DNA from: Mucilaginibacter gracilis
GTDB taxonomy: Bacteria > Bacteroidota > Bacteroidia > Sphingobacteriales > Sphingobacteriaceae
Reading direction: 5' to 3'
Length of the DNA: 64,000 nt
Assembly: GCF_003633615.1 (NCBI RefSeq)
Contig: NZ_RBKU01000001.1
Location: 3,782,001 to 3,846,000 of the forward strand
The notes under the pieces were generated by a model that saw only the letters and a program-made list of their open reading frames with translations, was not told where the DNA came from and did no database searches. The translations under genes were made by a program, and so were the position numbers. Positions 16,674-24,718 of the stretch are shown here, one piece after another (position 1 is the first letter of the stretch; every line of letters begins with the position of its first letter).

Positions 16674-17306
16674 CTACTTTTCCTGCTGTAAGGTATGTAT
16701 ATCGGCAACTAGTTTGGCAACCTGTTCGGGCACCGTGCCATCATACGATCCGCGGATGCGTTTTTGTTTATCAACCAGTAAAAACCAGCCTTCGTGTATT
16801 AAACCTTCTTTGCCGTCTTTAACGCTAACCAGGTAATGTTTTTCGGCTAACTGGTAAATATCTTCCCTTTTACCATAAAGCAACCACCAGGAGTTGCCGC
16901 TAATGCCCAGTTTATCGGCATAGTTTTTTAAAACGGGTATGGTATCGTGCTTAGGGTCAATAGTATGCGAAAGTATTTTAATGTTGGGGTCGTTTTTAAA
17001 CTCGTTGTAAACGGTTAGCATATTGCGTTGCATAATGGGGCAAATAGAGGGGCAGCTCGTAAAAAAAAAGTCGGCCACGTAAATTTTACCGTCGAGGCTT
17101 TTATTGGTAATGGTATCGCCATACTGGTTAACAAACTTAAAGGCCGGTATAGTTTGGTAAAGGGTATCGGTAACTTGTTTACCATCAACGGTTTTAGTGA
17201 TGGGTTGGCGGTCGCCAAAAATAGGCAGGGTAGTTGTGCCGGTTGTTGCCGAGTGGCAGGCTGTTAAAAATAATAGCCCGCTTATTAACCAATTGAGTTG
17301 TTTCAT
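16674..17306 (-). CDS. SCO1/SenC-family copper chaperone
   Basis: SCO proteins deliver copper to the CuA site of cytochrome oxidase or act as thiol redox proteins. The protein has 210 residues and a lipoprotein-type start (LLFLTAC, Cys17). The thioredoxin fold carries the copper ligands C85 and C89 in TSCPSICP and His171 in GLIHEGW. It overlaps the upstream lipoprotein gene by 4 nt (ATGA) and is followed directly by the cytochrome c gene, so the three are co-transcribed; this agrees with a role in maturation of a copper-heme oxidase. No oxidase subunit is present in the window. Confidence 0.92.
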   Translation of the reverse strand: MKQLNWLISGLLFLTACHSATTGTTTLPIFGDRQPITKTVDGKQVTDTLYQTIPAFKFVNQYGDTITNKSLDGKIYVADFFFTSCPSICPIMQRNMLTVYNEFKNDPNIKILSHTIDPKHDTIPVLKNYADKLGISGNSWWLLYGKREDIYQLAEKHYLVSVKDGKEGLIHEGWFLLVDKQKRIRGSYDGTVPEQVAKLVADIHTLQQEK

Positions 17307-17716
17307 TTTTTGATAATCTTTTTTATAAACACGTCTGCTTCGGTTGTTGCGCTAACCAGTAACGAATCTATTTGTTTTACTTGTGTGTGCTGGCTGCGCC
17401 AGTATTTCATAATATCGTCGTGGTTTTTACCCGAATTGTCGAGGTTTAAGTTTTTCATCCAGTCGCTCATCGCGTCGTCGGCATAAACAATTTTGGCACT
17501 TAAAGCTTTAGCGGTTTGTTGGTCTATTTTAAGGCTGTCGGCTTTTTGTATCAGGGTGTCAAGCTTCATTTTGTTTATCATGGCCTTTTCATCATCACCC
17601 ATTACTTTATCATGACTGTCTAACACTTCTTTTTGTAGTGCTTTTTCTTCTTTTTTGGCATTTGCGCATCCGGTTAACGCAAGCGCTACCAGGGCCATGT
17701 AAAATAGTTTTTTCAT
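17303..17716 (-). CDS. Lipoprotein of unknown function upstream of SCO1
   Basis: Protein of 137 residues with lipoprotein signal MKKLFYMALVALALTGC (Cys17). The mature part is almost entirely helical and charged (for example EKALQKEVLDSHDKVMGDDE, 24-43) and contains a conserved-looking block YADDAMSDWMKNLNLD. There is no catalytic signature. Its stop overlaps the start of the SCO1-like gene by 4 nt, so translation is coupled and a role in the same respiratory-maturation process is plausible. I cannot name the family; a copper- or heme-related periplasmic helical protein is only a guess. Confidence 0.75.
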   Translation of the reverse strand: MKKLFYMALVALALTGCANAKKEEKALQKEVLDSHDKVMGDDEKAMINKMKLDTLIQKADSLKIDQQTAKALSAKIVYADDAMSDWMKNLNLDNSGKNHDDIMKYWRSQHTQVKQIDSLLVSATTEADVFIKKIIKK

Positions 17717-17756
17717 TAGTTTTTAGGGATCGGATTAATATTGATGGCAAAGGTAA

Positions 17757-18206
17757 TTATCTTAGGTAGCTTATTAAGTCAATACCAGGTAAAACATAAC
17801 CTTCTTCTTTCATTAATATTAAAATCTGGCCCCGGTGGTGTGTGCCATGGTTAATAACGTGCGCAATAATTTCGGTGAGGGTGTTAGTGTAGGTAATACC
17901 TGCCGCTGTTGTATAGGTTATTGGTTTTGCAAAATCGGCATCGTGCAGGCTTTCAATAAAGTCAATCCAGGCCAGGTTGTAGTTTTCGAGGTCTTGGCGC
18001 ATTTCATCCGGCAAACGCTGGCCCCATAGTACAGCACTCTGCGGGATGCCCAAACAACGGTCGAGCCAGTTGCGCTGGGCTGATAATAGGTGCGACATTA
18101 AACCGTAAATGCGCTCATTTTGCGGAAATTGTTTTTCAAATTTATCCAGCAGCATTTTGCTTGCCCATTTATCGTACTGAAACAATTGTTTAAAGTATGT
18201 GTGCAT
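17757..18206 (-). CDS. DinB-family protein
   Basis: Protein of 149 residues of the DinB/YfiT four-helix-bundle superfamily. Members bind a divalent metal through three histidines, and some are thiol S-transferases. Here the candidates are His39 in LMSHLLSAQRNWLD and the pair in HVINHGTHHRGQI (about 116-128). It lies 40 nt upstream of the SCO1-associated lipoprotein gene in the same direction and 100 nt after the Cdd1-like gene. The substrate cannot be deduced; the name DinB does not imply DNA polymerase. Confidence 0.85.
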   Translation of the reverse strand: MHTYFKQLFQYDKWASKMLLDKFEKQFPQNERIYGLMSHLLSAQRNWLDRCLGIPQSAVLWGQRLPDEMRQDLENYNLAWIDFIESLHDADFAKPITYTTAAGITYTNTLTEIIAHVINHGTHHRGQILILMKEEGYVLPGIDLISYLR

Positions 18207-18306
18207 GGTTTGCTTAGGTTATTTTGAGCTAAGTTAATTGATAGGTACCAACAGTTTCTATATAAACAAAATTATAACGCGCGGGTTTAGTGTTGATAAT
18301 TGGGGG

Positions 18307-18774
18307 TTAGTTGTATTGCTCCAGTTCAGTCCACTTTTTTTGTGGCCGGTTGGCCGGGTAGCCGTGTTGCAACCGGTATGCTTTGCGCTCGGCGGTAAAA
18401 TGCCACCACTGTTTATGGTTGCCCGGATTATTGGCGTGGTGAACAACCAGCCTAAACTGGTCTTCTACACATGGATCGGTGTGGGCACCAATAAGCAATT
18501 CGTGTTCATTTAATAAATCGGCACCGTTTTTATCTTTAAGTTGGGCAAGGGCATAAATACCCATGTCTACCAAATCCTGCGCAAATTTTGGGCCGATAGA
18601 GGATATAGCTTGAAACTCAATTAAGGCGGCAATTTGTTTAGCACGGTGCTGTGTTATCTGTAAAATTTCGCAAATTTCGTCAGCAGCGTAATCCTTCAGC
18701 TGGTTTATCAGTATGCCGGCCTTTTTTAGCGAGGCTTTTTCGGCAATGGTTAAATTAAGCTTTGGAGTTTTCAT
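18307..18774 (-). CDS. Helix-hairpin-helix protein of the Cdd1 (pathogenicity locus) family
   Basis: Protein of 155 residues. The centre has a helix-hairpin-helix-like segment (AISSIGPKFAQDLVDMGIYA, about 56-75), followed by TDPCVEDQFRLVVHHAN and a C-terminal Trp-rich region with KQWWHF. The DPC-x-x-D-x-FR block with a nearby WW is typical of the small Cdd1 family (PF11731), whose role is unknown despite the historical name. HhH motifs usually bind DNA without sequence preference. It lies 29 nt after the MCE-protein gene in the same orientation and probably shares its transcript. Confidence 0.7.
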   Translation of the reverse strand: MKTPKLNLTIAEKASLKKAGILINQLKDYAADEICEILQITQHRAKQIAALIEFQAISSIGPKFAQDLVDMGIYALAQLKDKNGADLLNEHELLIGAHTDPCVEDQFRLVVHHANNPGNHKQWWHFTAERKAYRLQHGYPANRPQKKWTELEQYN

Positions 18775-18803
18775 TTGAGTAACAATAACGCCGTTTTTTA
18801 ATG

Positions 18804-19751
18804 TTAATCCTTCTTTTTCCCTCCGCCAAATACCGAGAAGCTCACGTAATTTTTGGGATGTGCCTTTATATCAATAAACAAGTTGTTAAGGTTGGCCGAT
18901 GCATCTTTAAGGTTGTTATACATCTTATCATCATTTAGCAATAAACCTAACGAACCCTGGCCGGCATTAATTTTAGCTATGGTAGCCTGTAAATCGGCAA
19001 CGGCTTTGTTGGCGTTTTCTAAAGTTTCCTTAATATGGCCTTTGGCTACATCGTCGCTTATTTTATTAAAGTTGGCCATGGTGCCGCTTAAATACTTGTT
19101 GCTGCTTTTTAGGTTTGCCGATATGGATTCAACATTAGCTAAAATGTTATTAATACGCACGCTTTGGTTGCCCACCAGCGCGTCAACCTTTTGAGTAGTA
19201 CCTTCAAGAGCTTGCAGTGTGTTGGCTATGCTGTTAAAACTACGGTCGACATTTTTTTGAAAACGCGGGTTCATTATTGCATTAACAGAAGTTAAAATCG
19301 AATCCATTTTGCCAATAATAAGTTCGGCCTTTTTTTGCACAGGCTGTAAACTTTCGGCTATCCCGCCTTTTACAAACGCCTGCAAAGTATCCTCGCTAAC
19401 GGCAAAGGTTTTGCTGTTACCATATTCAAAATTAATGGTTTTACTGCCTAAAATATCGCCTTCCAGTTTGGCTATAGTGTTTTTAGGAATGTCGTACTTG
19501 TCTTGCACCTTAAATTCAACCAAGGTGTGGCCACTGGGCAGTAACCTCATTTTTGATACGCGCCCAATTTGGAAACCATTTACCAGCACAGGCTTTGCAA
19601 CCGCAAGGCCCGAAACATCGCTGTATACAGCATAAAACTTATTCTCGGTACTAAAAACATCATTGCCCTTTAAAAAGCTGTAGCCCAGTATCAATATAGC
19701 TAATGCAACTACTGTTAATGCGCCTATTTTTGTTTCGTTTGATATTTTCAA
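18804..19751 (-). CDS. MlaD-like MCE-domain lipid transport protein
   Basis: Protein of 315 residues anchored by one N-terminal membrane helix (8-26). The MCE domain (about 38-115) has VSGLAVAKPVLVNGFQIGRV and ILGSKTINFEYG. A long helical C-terminal part (about 140-290) follows, consistent with the tunnel-forming helices of MCE hexamers. Such proteins carry phospholipids between the inner and outer membranes with an MlaE/MlaF ABC complex; those partners are not next to it here, though in Bacteroidota they are often encoded elsewhere. It starts 24 nt after the amidase stop, so the amidase and MCE genes are in one operon. Confidence 0.88.
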   Translation of the reverse strand: MKISNETKIGALTVVALAILILGYSFLKGNDVFSTENKFYAVYSDVSGLAVAKPVLVNGFQIGRVSKMRLLPSGHTLVEFKVQDKYDIPKNTIAKLEGDILGSKTINFEYGNSKTFAVSEDTLQAFVKGGIAESLQPVQKKAELIIGKMDSILTSVNAIMNPRFQKNVDRSFNSIANTLQALEGTTQKVDALVGNQSVRINNILANVESISANLKSSNKYLSGTMANFNKISDDVAKGHIKETLENANKAVADLQATIAKINAGQGSLGLLLNDDKMYNNLKDASANLNNLFIDIKAHPKNYVSFSVFGGGKKKD

Positions 19752-19775
19752 AATGTTATTTTGTTAGGTTAAATG

Positions 19776-20630
19776 TTACTCAACTTCTTTTTTGTACTCA
19801 ACAAGTGCCCTAATTATGGAGGCCACTATTTCGTTTTGTCCAGCTTCCGAGTTTAAGTATTCCTCGTCGGTAGGGTTATTAATAAATCCTGTTTCAACTA
19901 ATACAGCCGGCATGGCGCTATGGCATAAAACCAAAACACCTTGTTCTTTTACGCCGTCGCTATGCCTGCCATCAGTATCTACAAATTCACTGTTCACTAA
20001 GTTTGCAAAACGTAAACTATTTTTACGGTATTTAGCTTTAAAAGCGTTTAAAAGTATCATCGCAGTGGGGTCGTTAGGGTCAAAACCCATCGAAACACCT
20101 TTGCCACCGTCTTTTTCTTCAAACAAGTTTTCGCGTAATGCAGCTGCTTCTTCTTTATCGCGGTGGAAACCGTAAACCAATACTAAAACACCACGGCCCG
20201 AACGATCAGGCACCCGTATTTTTTTTCCATGCCGGTACGATATCCTGTCGGACAATGAATTGCAGTGGAGTGATATAAACAGATCTCCCTTGTTATTGTT
20301 CGCAATGTCCGATCGTGTCTGTAACGGTACACCGGCAGGTGTAGTCCTTGTCATCACTACATTGATGCCCGGCAAATTTTTTTCGATGGCCTTTTGCAAT
20401 TTAAATGCCAGAGCAAGCGTTACACCTTCTTCGGTAGAATACGAACCGCTGGCGCCCGTATGGCCGCCGTGCCCGGCATCAACAATTATGGTACGTAATT
20501 TAAAACTAGCAACTGTTGTATCCCTTTTAATTTTTTTTTCCGGGCCATCGGTTTTGAACGAACATAGCAGAAATAAAAAAAGTAATGGTGACAAACTATA
20601 AATGTATCTTTTCAATGCCTTATTTTTCAT
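19776..20630 (-). CDS. N-acetylmuramoyl-L-alanine amidase (Amidase_3)
   Basis: Zinc enzyme that cleaves the bond between MurNAc and L-Ala in peptidoglycan, usually for daughter-cell separation. The 284-residue protein has an N-terminal hydrophobic segment (about 10-25) for export. Catalytic features are IIVDAGHGG with zinc ligand H54, the STEEG segment with the second ligand Glu (67 or 68), SLHCNS with the third ligand His, and VLVETGFINNPTDE with the catalytic Glu. There is no SPOR, LysM or AMIN domain. It is divergent from lptD and heads an envelope operon with the MCE-protein gene. Confidence 0.93.
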   Translation of the reverse strand: MKNKALKRYIYSLSPLLFLFLLCSFKTDGPEKKIKRDTTVASFKLRTIIVDAGHGGHTGASGSYSTEEGVTLALAFKLQKAIEKNLPGINVVMTRTTPAGVPLQTRSDIANNNKGDLFISLHCNSLSDRISYRHGKKIRVPDRSGRGVLVLVYGFHRDKEEAAALRENLFEEKDGGKGVSMGFDPNDPTAMILLNAFKAKYRKNSLRFANLVNSEFVDTDGRHSDGVKEQGVLVLCHSAMPAVLVETGFINNPTDEEYLNSEAGQNEIVASIIRALVEYKKEVE

Positions 20631-20661
20631 TATTTTTGAAGCCGCAAGTAATCAATATCTG

Positions 20662-20669
20662 CAAAAATA
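20662..20669 (-). promoter_or_regulatory. Promoter -7 box of the amidase operon
   Basis: TATTTTTG on the minus strand matches TAnnTTTG and lies 31 nt upstream of the amidase ATG, in the 55-bp gap shared with lptD. Confidence 0.5.
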
Positions 20670-20685
20670 CTATTCATAATCAATT

Positions 20686-23427
20686 TTGAAATTTATAAGT
20701 CTCTTTTTTCTGCTATTGTTCACTTTTCTTATCCGGGTGCATTCAGCACCACTCATCGCTAAAGTTAGTTACCGCAGTGTGCGCGATACTATCATTAAGC
20801 TAGATCCGGTTAAAGATAAGAATCTGATTAGAAATAACCGAAGCAAAGGTAAGTCAACGGCAATAAAAGACACTGTAAAGATAAAAGGCTTAAAAACCCT
20901 GCCTTCTGATACCGTCCGGAAAAACAAGAACGGGATAACTACCGAGCTGAAATACGTATCAACAGATTCGTCGCGGGCAGATAATGTGAACAAAGTACTT
21001 TACCTGTGGGGCAATGCCAGGGTAACTTATGACGATTTTGAGCTGGACGCCGATTTTATTAAAGTTGATCAAAAAAATCACATTGTTTACGCCAGTGGTT
21101 TGCCCGACCCTAAAACCAAAAAATATAACAACAGGCCCATATTTAAACAAAAAAACGATAAGCCTTTAATTGCCGATTCGTTGAGGTTTAACTATGTTAC
21201 CAAAAAAGGGTTAATTTATAATGCAGCATCCGAGCAGGATGGCAATTTTTTATCGGGCGGAACAGCCAAACGGCTAAACGACGAGGAAGTTGCCTATAGT
21301 AATGTGCTGTTTAGCACCTGCGATTTGCCTTATCCGGCTACTCACTTTGGTATAGTAATCACTAAGGGTATTGCCGAAAAGCATACCATTATATCTGGCC
21401 CGGCCTATCTGGAAATTGAGGGTGTACCGCTGCCTTTATATCTCCCTTTCGGATTTTTCCCGAAGCCCGATTCAAAGTCGTCGGGTTTTATATTGCCAAC
21501 GTTTGGCGAAGACCAGCAACTGGGTTTCTATTTAAAAGGCTTTGGTTATTACCTTGCCCTTAATGATTATGTAGACCTCACAACCTTAGGTAATTATTAC
21601 ACCAAGGGTTCGTACAGTATTACCAGCACGGCACGGTACTTAAAAAAATACAAGTACCAGGGGCAACTTACATTAAGCTTTGCCTCAACCAAAACAGGGC
21701 TGGAAACCGACCCGGCCAGTAAAGATTTTCACATCAACTGGAACCACACTCAAGATGCCGCTGCGCATCCCGGTACAACATTCAGTGCATCGGTTAACGC
21801 TGGTACATCAAGCTATTACCAAAATACCCGTGCCGATGGAGCTTATAATTTAACGGCATTAACACAAAATCAATTAAGTTCGAGTATTGCATATGGTAAA
21901 ACCTGGCCCGGCTCGTTGTTTAATTTTACCGCTAGCGTATCTCACAATCAGGATATTAGCCGTAAGGTAATTACCAACCTGGAGTTGCCCTCGTTTAGTT
22001 TAAATATGACTACCGTAAGCCCTTTTGACTCTAAAGACCGAATAGGGGAGCAGAAGTGGTATCAGCGTATTACCGTAGGCTATAGTTTGCAAGGAACCAA
22101 TAAGCTAACCAATATTCCCGAAGCCGAATTATTTACGGCAGCCACTTTCCCTAAAAAGCTGCAAAACGGCTTCAACCAGTCGGTGCCGGTAAGTTTAAGC
22201 TTAAATGTTTTAAAGTATTTTCAGTTTAGCTCAAGTTTTACCTATAACGAGCGCGACTATTTTCAAACTATACGCAAGCATTACGAACGCGGAAGTATCT
22301 CCAGCGACCAAACTTTGGTGGTTGATACCGTTCAGGGATTTAGAAGAGCCGGCGATTATAGTATATCAACCGGCCTGTCAACCAAATTGTATAGTATGGT
22401 TTTATTTAAAAAGGGAAGGTTAAAAGCCATAAGGCAGGTTATTACGCCAAATGTAAGCTTTCAATACCGACCAGATTTTTCCGACCCCAAGTACGGCTAC
22501 TATAATACCATTGTAAGCAATGCTACCATACCTTACCCCTATACAACGTCAACCTATTCTATTTTTGAGCAGGGTGTGTATGGTTACCCCGGATCTGGTA
22601 AATCCGCCGGTCTCTCCATTAGTTTGGATAATACGATAGAGGCAAAAATGGCGGCCAAAAGCTCGGATACTTCCGGTAAGGAAAAAATTATTCCATTGTT
22701 ACAAGGATTTTCGCTTTCAACCTTTTATAACTTTGTAGCCGATTCATTAAAGCTTTCGGCCATATCATTTTCGGGACGAACGGCGTTATTCAATCAAAAA
22801 TTAGGTATCAGTTTTGGCGGCAGCCTAAACCCCTACGTTAACCGTGTTCGCGATTCTATATCAAATGGGCAGATAGTGAGGTATGCCAACGAAATTAACC
22901 GTTATACCTGGCAAGATGGTAAGTTTCCAACCCTAACCAGCTTTAACCTATCAATGGATATAAGCCTTAACTCCGAGTCGTTAAAGCATCCTGATGTGGC
23001 CCGGCAGCAACAGGTTAACACTTTGGCTACAGCAACAAAATCTCAACGGGATAAACTGGCCCTTATTAACAGCGACCCTAACGCGTATGTTGATTTTAAC
23101 ATTCCGTGGAATATTAACGTGAGCTATAGCTTTTTTTATACCAATACGGGTGTTACCACCACAACAACAAACACGCTCAATTTTAATGGCGATTTAAACA
23201 TTACGCCAAACTGGAAATTGCAATATACATCGGGCTATGATATTAAGGCGGGGCAAATAAGTACTACATCGTTATCTATTTACCGCAATTTGCATTGCTG
23301 GGATCTGTCGTTTCAATGGATACCGTTTGGATATTATAAGTTTTACAGTGTAGATTTAAAGGTTAAAGCCTCCGTGTTGCAGGATTTGAAATTGACTAAG
23401 AGAAAAGATTATTACAATAACTACTAA
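20686..23427 (+). CDS. lptD: LptD-like outer-membrane LPS assembly protein
   Basis: Large exported protein of 913 residues. A signal peptide (about 1-20) is followed by an OstA/LptA-like beta-jellyroll (about 90-230: VLYLWGNARVTYDDFELDAD, then IVYASG and GGTAKRLNDEEVAY) and a C-terminal beta-barrel with many alternating strands. LptD is the outer-membrane pore that inserts LPS with LptE. Bacteroidota versions are divergent, so the assignment is by architecture. The start is a TTG at 20686, because no ATG/GTG precedes the signal peptide in frame. cinA starts 1 nt after its stop. The barrel is rich in Tyr, Ser and Thr as expected. Confidence 0.8.
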   Translation: MKFISLFFLLLFTFLIRVHSAPLIAKVSYRSVRDTIIKLDPVKDKNLIRNNRSKGKSTAIKDTVKIKGLKTLPSDTVRKNKNGITTELKYVSTDSSRADNVNKVLYLWGNARVTYDDFELDADFIKVDQKNHIVYASGLPDPKTKKYNNRPIFKQKNDKPLIADSLRFNYVTKKGLIYNAASEQDGNFLSGGTAKRLNDEEVAYSNVLFSTCDLPYPATHFGIVITKGIAEKHTIISGPAYLEIEGVPLPLYLPFGFFPKPDSKSSGFILPTFGEDQQLGFYLKGFGYYLALNDYVDLTTLGNYYTKGSYSITSTARYLKKYKYQGQLTLSFASTKTGLETDPASKDFHINWNHTQDAAAHPGTTFSASVNAGTSSYYQNTRADGAYNLTALTQNQLSSSIAYGKTWPGSLFNFTASVSHNQDISRKVITNLELPSFSLNMTTVSPFDSKDRIGEQKWYQRITVGYSLQGTNKLTNIPEAELFTAATFPKKLQNGFNQSVPVSLSLNVLKYFQFSSSFTYNERDYFQTIRKHYERGSISSDQTLVVDTVQGFRRAGDYSISTGLSTKLYSMVLFKKGRLKAIRQVITPNVSFQYRPDFSDPKYGYYNTIVSNATIPYPYTTSTYSIFEQGVYGYPGSGKSAGLSISLDNTIEAKMAAKSSDTSGKEKIIPLLQGFSLSTFYNFVADSLKLSAISFSGRTALFNQKLGISFGGSLNPYVNRVRDSISNGQIVRYANEINRYTWQDGKFPTLTSFNLSMDISLNSESLKHPDVARQQQVNTLATATKSQRDKLALINSDPNAYVDFNIPWNINVSYSFFYTNTGVTTTTTNTLNFNGDLNITPNWKLQYTSGYDIKAGQISTTSLSIYRNLHCWDLSFQWIPFGYYKFYSVDLKVKASVLQDLKLTKRKDYYNNY

Positions 23428-23428
23428 C

Positions 23429-24673
23429 ATGCTGGCAGAAATTATAACCATTGGCGACGAGATATTGATTGGACAAATTGTTGATACCAATTCGGCCTGG
23501 ATGGCCCAGCAGTTAAATGCTATCGGCATCCGCATTAAGCAAATCAGTTCCGTGTCTGATAATAAGCAGCATATCCTCACCGCCCTCCGCGAAGCCCGCG
23601 AACGGGCCGATATTATATTGATAACCGGCGGCTTGGGGCCAACCAAAGATGATATTACCAAAACCACAATAGCCGAATATTTTAACGTGGGCATGGTGCA
23701 AAATGAGGAGGCTTTAGCTAATGTTGCCAGCATTTTTGCCAAATACAACCGCCCTTTATTGGAAGTTAATATTAAACAGGCCGATGTGCCGGCCAATTGC
23801 GAAGTAATAGTAAACCACAACGGCACCGCGCCGGGTATGTGGTTTAATGTTGATGGCAAAATATATGTTTCGATGCCGGGTGTACCGCACGAAATGATGT
23901 ATATGATTGAAGAATCGGTTATTCCTAAATTAAAGGCAACGTTAAAGCTGCCCGTTATCAGCCATAAAACTATATTAACGGTGGGCGAAGGCGAGTCGTT
24001 TCTGGCCGAAAAAATTGCCGATATTGAAGATTCGTTACCGGCCCATATTAAGCTGGCTTATTTGCCTAAACTGGGTTCGGTAAGGTTACGGTTAAGTGCT
24101 TATGGCGAAAATGAAGAAACCCTGCAGCAGGAGATAAACCTATACGCCGGTGAGATTATTAAGCGGGTTGGCAAAAGTGTGGTAACCGATGTAGATGTAC
24201 CGATAGAAAAAGCGATTTTAGATGAAATGGGGGCAAGTAACTTAACCCTTTCTGTTGCCGAAAGCTGTACAGGTGGTTATATTGCGCATTTGTTTACCCA
24301 GCACCCCGGCTCGTCGAAAGTGTTTTTAGGCGGAGCCATATCCTACTCATACGATTTAAAAGAGAGTATGCTGGGCGTAAAAAACGAAACGCTATGGCAT
24401 CATGGTGCAGTGAGTGAACAAACCGTTATAGAAATGGCCGAAGGTGCTTTACTTAACTATAAAAGCGATTATGCCATTGCCGTTACCGGCATAGCCGGCC
24501 CCGATGGTGGAACCGACGATAAACCGGTGGGAACCGTGTGGATAGCCGCAGCAAATAAAAATAAAACGGTTGCCCGCAAATTCACCTTCGGAAAAAAACG
24601 CATTCAAAATATTGAGCGTACTGCAATTACTGCGATGGGGATGCTTATAAATTTACTCAGAGAAAATTCGTAA
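23429..24673 (+). CDS. cinA: CinA-family protein (NMN deamidase/ADP-ribose pyrophosphatase type)
   Basis: Protein of 414 residues with both CinA domains. The N-terminal molybdopterin-binding-like domain (1-170) has ITIGDEILIGQIVDTNS and ITGGLGPTKDD; in characterised homologues it hydrolyses ADP-ribose. The C-terminal PncC domain (about 255-414) has SVAESCTGG and GIAGPDGGTDDKPVGTVW, and deamidates nicotinamide mononucleotide for NAD recycling. It begins 1 nt after the lptD stop and is probably cotranscribed. A promoter box for the next gene sits across its last codons. Confidence 0.93.
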   Translation: MLAEIITIGDEILIGQIVDTNSAWMAQQLNAIGIRIKQISSVSDNKQHILTALREARERADIILITGGLGPTKDDITKTTIAEYFNVGMVQNEEALANVASIFAKYNRPLLEVNIKQADVPANCEVIVNHNGTAPGMWFNVDGKIYVSMPGVPHEMMYMIEESVIPKLKATLKLPVISHKTILTVGEGESFLAEKIADIEDSLPAHIKLAYLPKLGSVRLRLSAYGENEETLQQEINLYAGEIIKRVGKSVVTDVDVPIEKAILDEMGASNLTLSVAESCTGGYIAHLFTQHPGSSKVFLGGAISYSYDLKESMLGVKNETLWHHGAVSEQTVIEMAEGALLNYKSDYAIAVTGIAGPDGGTDDKPVGTVWIAAANKNKTVARKFTFGKKRIQNIERTAITAMGMLINLLRENS

Positions 24674-24678
24674 ATTTG
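24671..24678 (+). promoter_or_regulatory. Promoter -7 box of the E2 gene
   Basis: TAAATTTG matches TAnnTTTG and begins with the stop codon of cinA. It gives a leader of about 35 nt for the acyltransferase gene at 24719. Confidence 0.55.
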
Positions 24679-24718
24679 CGCCGTTATCATGTATATCCAA
24701 TTAATTCTAACAGCATAA

